Source of the DNA: Galdieria partita
Taxonomy: Eukaryota; Rhodophyta; Bangiophyceae; Galdieriales; Galdieriaceae
Reading direction: 5' to 3'
Assembly (NCBI GenBank): GCA_025991245.1
Contig: BQMJ01000047.1
Coordinates: 124,001 to 188,000 of the forward strand
DNA: 64,000 bases
The position numbers and the translations under genes are program-made. Shown one piece after another: positions 56,150 through 64,000 of this stretch. The number at the start of each line of letters is the position of its first letter. Positions within the stretch are counted from its first letter, which is position 1. The notes under the pieces are model-generated. The model saw only the letters and a list, made by a program, of their open reading frames with translations. It made no database searches and had not been told where the DNA came from.

Positions 56150-58255
56150 ATGACGTCTTCAGGTGAAAAGTGGGTTACCGACGACACGTTCAAGCCTATT
56201 GTGGTAGACCGCGAAAGTGACGTGTTGTTTGTGACAAGAAACCTGTTTCAGCTTCATAAAAAACGAAGACAGCTGAGGGCTGAGACAACTGACCTCAATT
56301 ACAGGTTGTCCGTCCCATTTGCGCCCCACTTATTTGGCTCCGGCAAAACGACGTTTTGCCGAAGCTATTTGGAGTTGGTGCAGAGGTTTCGTGAAACTTC
56401 CCTGTCGTCTTTTGCTTTAGACGGTTCCAGGAAAGAGTTTTTGGACAAGTTACGTGAAGCAGTTTTGCTTTATGTGGATTTGACAGAGCTAGAACCCACT
56501 GACCCTAAAGAAAAAAGTCTGAAGTGGGCTGTCTACTACTTGATAATCAAGACTGCCTGCTTGCAAGTTGGTATTCCAATGATGCGAAAGACACAAGCCT
56601 ACGAGACTGTGGAAATGGAAGCCTTGAACCTAGTCACACTTTTACGAGACATATTAAACATGCGTACCGATCAGTTTCTTCTTGTTGCCTTTGATGAAGT
56701 TGGTGTGTTGGATACAAGAGGACAATATTTTGATCTAGAAGTGAATGACGGTAGAGTTCGTCCGTACAACGACTTTTTTGGTATTCTTTGGGAACTTTGT
56801 CTAGAGGACAATGTATTCTTTATTGTTGTTGGGAAAAGCAAGGGCTTAAGTATTAAGAATTATGTGGCTTCAGTATCAAAGGTGTTATTACATTTTATTT
56901 CTTTATCACCGTTAAACTGGTCCAGTATCGTTGAATTCCTTGAAAAAAGTCATCTCGAAGAACAGACTCAATTTCGAGTTTGTGATATTCTATGTAGTCC
57001 TTCTTTTTCAGTAAATGAATTGGCAGAGGCACTATTGGAGTGTACAGGTGGCGTTCCTGGTTTGCTTACTCGTGCAGTGAATATGCTTTTGAATTATGTA
57101 CAAACAAGAGGACAGTCTTTTGGGTCGAAAGATGAATGTCTATCGTGTATGAAGGAGGATGGTTTTAGAACAGTTTGCTCTGAGCCGTTTGTAACACGTA
57201 TATTAACTTTGGATGAGGATAGAAGAAGTGTACTTGATATGCTACTAATGATGGCACTGTATCGTATACCCTTTAAAGCGGACGATGAACTTAACTCGGA
57301 GTCTTATTTATTTGATGTTGTTACTGAAATGGGATTCTATCGATATCCTATTGACGATAATACTTTCCAAGTTCTGTTTCCAAAGGTGTTTATTATAAAT
57401 CTCAACAACGCATCATCTTTCTCTTTATTAGAGAAGATACTTTTGGGATCACTTAATATGGAGCCAGTGGATTGTTTCTTTTCATCCAAATGTCGTGTAT
57501 TTGAAGGAATTGTTGCTATACGACTTGTTTTGATGCTATCGTCAACAATACGAAATGAGTTTAGGGAGTTGTTGGGTAGATTATCTGCCACATGGAAAAA
57601 AATGAAACTTCCTATCAATGGACCTTCACCTCTTCATTACATGATGTCGGTTAGTCGTGGTAAAAAAAGAAGAAGTAAATCAAACAAGGAAGAGAAAACA
57701 TTTGGATGTAATGAATGGAACAGGATTATTCACAAAGCACTTTGTTTTGACAGAGTTTATATTCCAAAGGAAGCGAATTCTTATAGTCCTGATATTATGT
57801 TCAAATTGCATTCTCCCGATGACTCCAACGTTCTTATGGTGGGAGTTGCTTGTAAAGGTCGTTGGAAATCGGAAGGAATTGGCTGGTCAGATATTATTGA
57901 AGAAGCTAAAAAATTTCTTTATCCTGTTTTTAATGAATTTTTATCCCAAGCATTGGAATGTTATCATTGTATGCTTATTATATTTGGTACAAAATTAGCA
58001 CTCAATGTTACAAGCGAGTTGGGTAATCAGAGTCGATGTTATACGAGTCGAATGCGTATTGGAGGGAGTTCCTTTGAAATTCCTCCTAATTGTGAACTTG
58101 TTATTCTTTGTGAAAGAGATGTAGAAATGCTCATTGACAGAGAAATATTGAATGGACTAGAAAGAGCATTCTCTACTAGTGATAATCCTCCTTTCGGGGA
58201 TGTAGGATTCAACTTACTTCGAAGAGCCCGTGACAGTTTCATGAGTTTGCAATAA
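56150..58255 (+). CDS. Large P-loop NTPase with C-terminal nuclease-like domain (Crinkler/RHS-type family)
   Basis: A single open frame of 701 codons. The start reads TDDTFKPIVVDRESDVLFVT. Walker A is FAPHLFGSGKTTFCRSYLEL and Walker B is FLLVAFDEVGVLD; FFGILWELCLEDNVFFIVVG and ECTGGVPGLLTRAVN complete a STAND/AAA-like NTPase. The C-terminal third has FEGIVAIRLVLM, SYSPDIMFKL and VLMVGVACKGRW, which fit the E...PD...xxK order of a restriction-endonuclease-like fold, with Cys where Glu or Gln is usual. This NTPase plus nuclease layout is known from eukaryotic Crinkler and RHS families, expanded near mobile DNA and in some cases used as effectors. Galdieria is also known for expanded ATPase families. 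Function here is unknown; the frame looks whole. Confidence 0.65.
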   Translation: MTSSGEKWVTDDTFKPIVVDRESDVLFVTRNLFQLHKKRRQLRAETTDLNYRLSVPFAPHLFGSGKTTFCRSYLELVQRFRETSLSSFALDGSRKEFLDKLREAVLLYVDLTELEPTDPKEKSLKWAVYYLIIKTACLQVGIPMMRKTQAYETVEMEALNLVTLLRDILNMRTDQFLLVAFDEVGVLDTRGQYFDLEVNDGRVRPYNDFFGILWELCLEDNVFFIVVGKSKGLSIKNYVASVSKVLLHFISLSPLNWSSIVEFLEKSHLEEQTQFRVCDILCSPSFSVNELAEALLECTGGVPGLLTRAVNMLLNYVQTRGQSFGSKDECLSCMKEDGFRTVCSEPFVTRILTLDEDRRSVLDMLLMMALYRIPFKADDELNSESYLFDVVTEMGFYRYPIDDNTFQVLFPKVFIINLNNASSFSLLEKILLGSLNMEPVDCFFSSKCRVFEGIVAIRLVLMLSSTIRNEFRELLGRLSATWKKMKLPINGPSPLHYMMSVSRGKKRRSKSNKEEKTFGCNEWNRIIHKALCFDRVYIPKEANSYSPDIMFKLHSPDDSNVLMVGVACKGRWKSEGIGWSDIIEEAKKFLYPVFNEFLSQALECYHCMLIIFGTKLALNVTSELGNQSRCYTSRMRIGGSSFEIPPNCELVILCERDVEMLIDREILNGLERAFSTSDNPPFGDVGFNLLRRARDSFMSLQ

Positions 58256-59032
58256 AGTTGGAAATCTTATAATTCAAGTGTTCGTTCGATAATTGGCTCT
58301 GCAAGACATGAATGAAATATGTTTGAAAACATTTTATAAGACATACTAGTTATATTCCATAACATGGGTTATTATCATTGAAGAGCGTCAAAAGTTTACA
58401 AGTTGCACAATTGTTTGCACCTATTTTTGGTTTTTTACTGAGTCTTCAAGCACATGTTTTTAAAATGAACTGATTATCTACTCCAGTATTACTAGAGGAA
58501 TACCGTAGTCTTGTTGGAATAGTGTTGACTCGATGTTACAAGGAAATATAATACCAGCGACCATATTGTATTGACTTTTGAAACTCAGTTTTACTGGTGT
58601 CCAGCTCATGTAACGAACAAGAAAATCTAGTTGATAGCTCAAGAATTAACTTGTTGTCACTTTCTGATTTTTCCTTTATTGGATTCATAAAACCATGAAG
58701 AACATCTTGATAGTGAGATATAGTTGGATCCAATCTTGAAGACATTCTATGAAATGTTAAACAGAAAAACAAAGAGAGCTTAGTTCTTTCTCCTTAACCA
58801 CGAAGACATTAAATTTGTAACAGTAGACAAAGAGTTTATATGTAAACAACAATGAATTTGAAAAGTTGCACTACTAAACTCGTTTAAGAATTATTCGACA
58901 AAGTACGATAGAATAGTCCAAAAATAATTGAAAATTAGGAAAATTGGCTTTCTTTACAAACGAATTGAACTTTTCGAACATTTCTCTGATGAACAAATCA
59001 ATATGGATCCAAACAGGAATAAGATGCTATTT
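58256..59032. other. Spacer between inverted NTPase gene copies
   Basis: The spacer between the two convergent copies is AT-rich. It contains one small minus-strand frame (listed separately) and nothing else I can name. Confidence 0.4.
58536..58745 (-). CDS. Short hypothetical ORF
   Basis: A 69-codon frame starts SSRLDPTISHYQDVLHGFMN after its ATG and is polar throughout. It begins with an ATG and has normal-looking composition, but no family resemblance and no introns. It could be a remnant or chance frame. Confidence 0.25.
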   Translation of the reverse strand: MSSRLDPTISHYQDVLHGFMNPIKEKSESDNKLILELSTRFSCSLHELDTSKTEFQKSIQYGRWYYISL

Positions 59033-61146
59033 CTAAATATTTTTGGAAAGAGATAAAACCATTTCTTGCACTGTTGAGATTCCAATACTTCTCGAATGTG
59101 GATTATCCGTAGACTTGAAAGCACTCCTTAAACTCGACAAAATATCTTTACCAATAAAGTTTTCTACATCTGATTCAGAAAGAATGATCAATTCACAATT
59201 AAGAGGAATCGTGAAAACTCCTGCTACTCTATCGCCACAGGAATAACAATGACTAGAATGATTCAAGTCAGTTGCTACACTAGTAGATAGCTTAGTACTC
59301 ATGATGACCAACATGCAATGTAATGTAGGATGAACAGTCACGACTTGATCATGAACTGGTTCCAGAAACTTGCAAGCTTCATCCACTATTTCATTCCATC
59401 TAATACCATTTGAACTCCATCGTCCTTTACAGGCAATACCCACAATCAAATTCTGTCCGCTCGTTCTTCCATGCAATTTGAATAATATATCTGGACTACG
59501 AGATGTTGCCTCAAATGGAATACATATCTTTTCGGATTCTAACATTTCTTCCACAATTTTTTTCCAGTCATTGATACCGAATGTATCTCTCTCTACTTCT
59601 GATGTAGATCTAGCATAATGTATAGATTTCATATAGTAAGCAGTAGATTCAGAGGAAAACTTCAAATTCATCTCATCCCAAACAGAAGACAACTGACCAA
59701 GAGTAGAAAACATCAAACTGTCTGTCGGTGATAACAAAAATGTAAATAAAACATTGTGGCAACGAGACCTTCGAAAACTCGACATTTTGATTCATAAAAG
59801 AATTCCACAGGCTGTGACTTGAGGGTTTGTAATAGTAACCATTCCAACCTATCATTCTTTACACTTTGCTCAATATATCCAATCAGTAACTTGGGAATCA
59901 ACACTTCATAGCGTTCTTGATGGTTTTCATCTACAATCAACCGACGATAAAAGCACATATCTGTTACTAGATCAAACAGAAATACAGCACAAGTAGAGCT
60001 AAGATGCACAAGCTCATCCAACTCAAACCGAATACGATATAATGCCAACAAAGTTAGCATTTTTAACAAACGTTGACGCGTCTTGCTAAGACTACTCAAA
60101 CGAGGCAACAATGGATCAACACAATAATTTGTTACTATGGAATCATTCATTATCATCCAAAAGCTTTCTTTAGATAATAACAAGTGGTCTTGTGATAATC
60201 TACATTGCAAAAGGTAGTTGATTGCTTTCACAAGTAAACCAGGAACACCACCAGTAAGTTCTAGTAACAATTCTGCAAGTTCATTGGTTGAAAAGTGTTG
60301 ATGACAAAGGATTTGTGAAACTTTAGGACTTCCAGTAAACATAAAAGAAGAACTTTTCTCCAAATGTTCGATGATGCTATGCTTTTCAAGTGGTGAGAGG
60401 GGAATAAACGTCAACTCAACCCTGGATACTGAAATTGCGTTATTATGTATACTTAAGCCTTCACTTTTTCCAACAACAATAAAGAATACATTGTGTTGTT
60501 TACAGAGTCGCCGAATAATACCAAAAAAGTCGTTGTATAGACGAACTCTACCATCCGGGGTCCTTTTGAAATGAAATTCTTCGAAACTCTCATCTAGAAC
60601 ACCAACTTCATCAAAAGCAACAAGAAGAAACTGATCAGAACCCATGTTTAACACTTCACGGATTCTCTTAACTAACACGGTAGTCCTAAGTTGCAGGACG
60701 TTGTAACACTCCATAGGACTCGGTTCTTCTTCAAACCCAGACTGCAGACAGACAGACTTGTATAGAAGGTATTGAACAGCCCACTCCAGACTTTTTTCTT
60801 TAGGTTCAGTGGGTTTGAGCTCTGTCAAATCCACATAAAGTAAAACGGCTTCATGTAACTTGTCCAAAAAGGATCTCCTGCGGTCTTTTTCATAATCACT
60901 TATGTTCTCAGGTCCTATTAGTGCTCTTTCACCCGTGCTCTTCACGAGTTCTAAATAACATTTTACGAAACGTGTCTTTCCGCTTCCAAAGAGATGTGGG
61001 GCGAAAGTAATGATTGGTTTAAAAGAACGATCGACTTCCCGGCGAACCTACAACACGTACAACTGTCGAGTTGTTAAAACCACGTCTTGCTCTCTATCTA
61101 CTACAACAGTGTCATACATATCTTCTCGTTGGAAAACACTCGACAT
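59033..61146 (-). pseudogene. Inverted paralogue of the large NTPase/nuclease-like gene
   Basis: The ATG at 61146 begins SSVFQREDMYDTVVVDREQD, parallel to the start of the full-length copy. Walker A (FAPHLFGSGKTRFVKCYLEL), Walker B (LLVAFDEVGVLD), GIIRRLCKQHNVFFIVVGKS and LELTGGVPGLLVKAINYLL follow, then KCRVFEGLVA, SRSPDILFKL, LIVGIACKGRW and NCELIILSESDVENFIGK. Domain order and most motifs are those of the copy at 56150-58255, clearly a duplication. The reading is interrupted about twice, so it is either broken or carries introns I cannot resolve. The two genes are tail to tail, 0.8 kb apart. The copies have diverged well beyond a recent event. Confidence 0.6.
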
Positions 61147-62686
61147 AGTCGGTGTTGAAATCGAGTCAGAAAAATGCGAACGCGAATTTTCCGAGAGAAA
61201 GTGAAAATAGTATTTCACTTTCACAACTTTTTCTATAGGACGAACTTCTTTGTTATTTATATTTCCAAACAATGATTGAACATATTTCATGTTGAAATGT
61301 AGCTTTTAAGAACAAACGTTGCCTAGTTTTTTGTTGTATACTGAGCATTATAACTTCTACCCCATTCATCATAATGATAGCTTCAGTTTGAAGCATTGGA
61401 ATGAAAAGATTAGAGATACTATTAAAAGGAGGGGAAGAAAGGAAGATTTCTTCTGGATTCGCATTGATGGAGGAGTTGAAAAATATAAATCTATTTCATA
61501 GAACATCGGTTTACAATTCATTCTCCCAAAGATGCAACTCATCCACAAGGCAACTATAAGCTGTAAACTTCATTGACAACTCGATTGCTGTTTCGTTTGG
61601 TTGATGCGATGTCAAAATACATTTGTAGCAAGTGTAAACAGTTCGATTGTTCTCGTAAACTCTAGGAAACTTCTCTTCAGGCTGCAGGGCCAATAAAATA
61701 ATATGACAATGCAACATAGCTAAATTCCAACTTTAACTTGTTTCACATCTTGTTCAAGTAGTCTGAAAGCATATTTTGAAAATATCTCATTGAGTTGTTG
61801 CTTTTCTTTTATTCTTGTACTTTATGACGGTTTTACTAGAGCAGACAAGATTGGAAGAAACACTTGACAACTCAATTGGTTTCTCTACTATTTAAGTGCT
61901 CTTAATTTTTCCAGAATTGTCAGTGGTTGACTGTTGATATTTGGAGCGTAATCTTTTTGAAATTTCCCAGACTTTTTCAGTTGTGTATAGAGAGTGATGG
62001 AAATTAGAGTATATATTTGTCAAGATCAATTCAACGGAACGTTGTGTGCATAATGTCATTGAGAGTTTTCCTACACAGAATTGACAAAGTAGATAGAGTC
62101 AATAATTGATGCTCTATCTCTTTACAATTCAATTGTACTCTATGGATTATGAAACACTTAATATGTACATAAGCTGAATTAACAGGTGACTAGTTGTCTC
62201 TTATCAGCATACTTGCCTTCAAAATGACAACTTATGTGTCGTTGCTAATAGGTGATTGGTTCTCTTTGTGATTGATGATTTCTCCTCCAACAATTTCATT
62301 AACAAAGATTTGTTTATCTGACAGACTTTAAGAGCTTCCTGAATACTTTCTGAATGATCGTTTGGCTGAAAAACATGTCTTCAAGTTTGAAACAATGTGA
62401 TTCTATACAACTGGAGATACCCAATAAAGACGCTCTTCAAAGCTGTTTACTTGAAATTGAGGTTGAGTTGATTTCCATCCAAAGTGCTAACAACGACTTT
62501 CCTTAGAATATATACATCTTCTATTATTGTAAGCCAATCATCCATATCAGACTTTCTGCTTCCACAATGATTCTTCATTAGCTTGCCAGTCAAGAAAATA
62601 AACCATTCAAAACATATCATTTATCCTAGAATTTGTAAATCAAAAAGCTCAAAACAACTCTGCTTCCATCAAAGGATTATAACAAA
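61147..62686. other. Spacer between NTPase family members
   Basis: About 1.5 kb, AT-rich. A minus-strand frame at 61511-61717 (RTVYTCYKCILTSHQPNETA) might be a further scrap of the same family's C-terminal region, but the resemblance is weak. No gene supported. Confidence 0.35.
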
Positions 62687-64000
62687 TCACTTTTCTTTTT
62701 CCAACAAAATTCGAAATCTTTCAGAAAAGCCTTCACTACAAAGAAACTCAATATAGTCTGGAACTGATAAACTACCTTTGGCCTCCTTAAATGGTAATGG
62801 AGTAACATAGACAATACTAATGCAGTGCCGCCAATCAATACCTTTGGAATCCAATAAACGAAAATCTACAATCCTTCCAGAATCATCTTCTTCTAACGTG
62901 ATGGTAAACTCTTCATTCAAAATCAAACCAATTAAGTGTAGTAACTGAGGCTTATCTGTTACTTTCACTCGTCTCCTCTTCTTATTACGTTTATGGCCAC
63001 TTTGGGAACTTGCCATTGATTTTTGTTTCCTCTTTGACCTACTAGTGGATAAGCTCGCCGAATCTGAAGTATTCCATGCGTCTTCCTTGAAAGAAGGTGG
63101 CAAAAAGGAGTTTTCGATAGCAGCAGAGTCACGATTATGATTGTAAAATGAAGATACAGATACTTGAAAAAAGTATGTATGCCATTGAGAATTCACGATA
63201 TCCACGAAAATATAATCAAATTGAGGATGTTGTTCTTCCAGTAATATCCAACAGGAACGAGTAAACTTTCTCATTGGAGGATCAAGTTCATCACTAATCA
63301 ATCGAACACAGCTACTACAAGATAAACTCAAGTTCCTATAAGGTTTGCTATCGGAACGGATCGTGACTTCTTCTGTTCTATTGATAAACCATAAAAAGAA
63401 TAATTTTTCAAAAGTCTGTCCTCTTGTGCTTGGATCACTTCGATAACGTTCAAACAATTCAGCCAAGTAATTCTCAGAAGCATATCTTTTAAGGAAAGAG
63501 GATAACAAGATATCACGTGCAACGCTGTTATAAAAGCGTAAGTAGACTTCGTCAACTACAACTAATAAACCTCGACTTATATATGCCCCGTCTGCAACCG
63601 TAATAGTAGGTTTAGTTCTATCCATGAATAGCTTATAAAGCATAGAATCAAAATCGCTCTTTTCTCTTCCAGAACTAAGTCCATCAAGATAACCATTGTG
63701 TTTTCGTATCATTTCAGAATATAAATTCGAGGTGAAGCGTGTCTTTAGACTTTCGAAATTAGCATCAGGACGATCGTTGGCAAGAAATACCATTTTGGCT
63801 ATCATTCTAGGTACCAACCCAGTAAGTTCGACGACTTCATCTGAATGTTGACGAAGAATGGGTGGATAATCAGGTAAATCTTGCCACAAGTCAAACTCTT
63901 TGAAACTTAGAGGCTCCAAATAGTGTTTGACACCTCCATAACTACTAGGCAGATTATCTTCAAATTGATGATGCTGTGAACCTGCAATAAGAACTCCACA
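62687..64000 (-). CDS. Crinkler/RHS-like protein, distant member, 5' part beyond window edge
   Basis: The frame is open from the right edge to the stop at 62687. It enters with CGVLIAGSQHHQFEDNLP, then EPLSFKEFDLW and VVELTGLVPRMIAKMV, the sensor part of the Crinkler/RHS NTPase. The nuclease-like part shows RGQTFEKLFFLWFIN (Glu), FDYIFVDIVNSQWHTYFFQV and SVSSFYNH, the D...QxS pattern of that family. Then comes a basic patch (HKRNKKRRRVKV) and a final alpha/beta segment. It is more distant from the two copies at 56-61 kb than they are from each other. The Walker A part must lie beyond 64000. The visible part looks intact. Confidence 0.6.
   Translation of the reverse strand, partial: CGVLIAGSQHHQFEDNLPSSYGGVKHYLEPLSFKEFDLWQDLPDYPPILRQHSDEVVELTGLVPRMIAKMVFLANDRPDANFESLKTRFTSNLYSEMIRKHNGYLDGLSSGREKSDFDSMLYKLFMDRTKPTITVADGAYISRGLLVVVDEVYLRFYNSVARDILLSSFLKRYASENYLAELFERYRSDPSTRGQTFEKLFFLWFINRTEEVTIRSDSKPYRNLSLSCSSCVRLISDELDPPMRKFTRSCWILLEEQHPQFDYIFVDIVNSQWHTYFFQVSVSSFYNHNRDSAAIENSFLPPSFKEDAWNTSDSASLSTSRSKRKQKSMASSQSGHKRNKKRRRVKVTDKPQLLHLIGLILNEEFTITLEEDDSGRIVDFRLLDSKGIDWRHCISIVYVTPLPFKEAKGSLSVPDYIEFLCSEGFSERFRILLEKEK

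Overview
The window looks like nuclear DNA of a thermoacidophilic red alga, most likely a Galdieria species. Genes are tightly packed, often tens of bases apart, with short GT-AG introns of about 37-65 bases. A metazoan-like mitochondrial glutamate dehydrogenase and an alternative oxidase sit beside plastid-type genes such as FtsY. The species call is an inference from gene content and architecture; I could not run a search.

Region 1 to 17 kb is rich in nitrogen and amino-acid genes: N-carbamoylputrescine amidase (cut by the left edge), glutamate dehydrogenase, an isoaspartyl peptidase/asparaginase, an amino-acid permease, a phenylalanine-type aromatic amino-acid hydroxylase and tryptophan 2,3-dioxygenase. 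Together they could take up amino acids and strip or recycle their nitrogen. A MYB-like regulator, CHMP1 (ESCRT-III) and the U3 snoRNP protein RRP9 lie among them.

Region 17 to 39 kb is dense housekeeping: ribosomal protein L17 (uL22), a LisH protein, RimO, nucleoporin SEH1, a DONSON homologue, a BORCS5-like protein, an L1-fold ribosome-biogenesis factor, importin alpha, a kinesin-14, alternative oxidase, an RPA43-like RNA polymerase I subunit, FtsY, a DUF202 protein and an ARF-like protein. The kinesin is unusual because it carries PLAT and CBM20 (starch-binding) domains ahead of its motor. The ARF-like protein lacks the P-loop lysine and the catalytic glutamine.

Region 39 to 56 kb is gene-poor and AT-rich. 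It holds two small secreted cysteine-rich proteins, a PrsW-like membrane protease and decayed copies of host genes. Two relics are recognisable: the iron-sulphur scaffold NFU1 and, strikingly, the centriole cartwheel protein SAS-6, in a lineage that has neither centrioles nor flagella.

Region 53 to 64 kb carries a cluster of large P-loop NTPase plus nuclease-fold proteins resembling the Crinkler/RHS-type families: one full-length copy, an inverted near copy, a more distant member cut by the right edge, and fragments. I saw no convincing tRNA, rRNA, CRISPR array or intact transposon.
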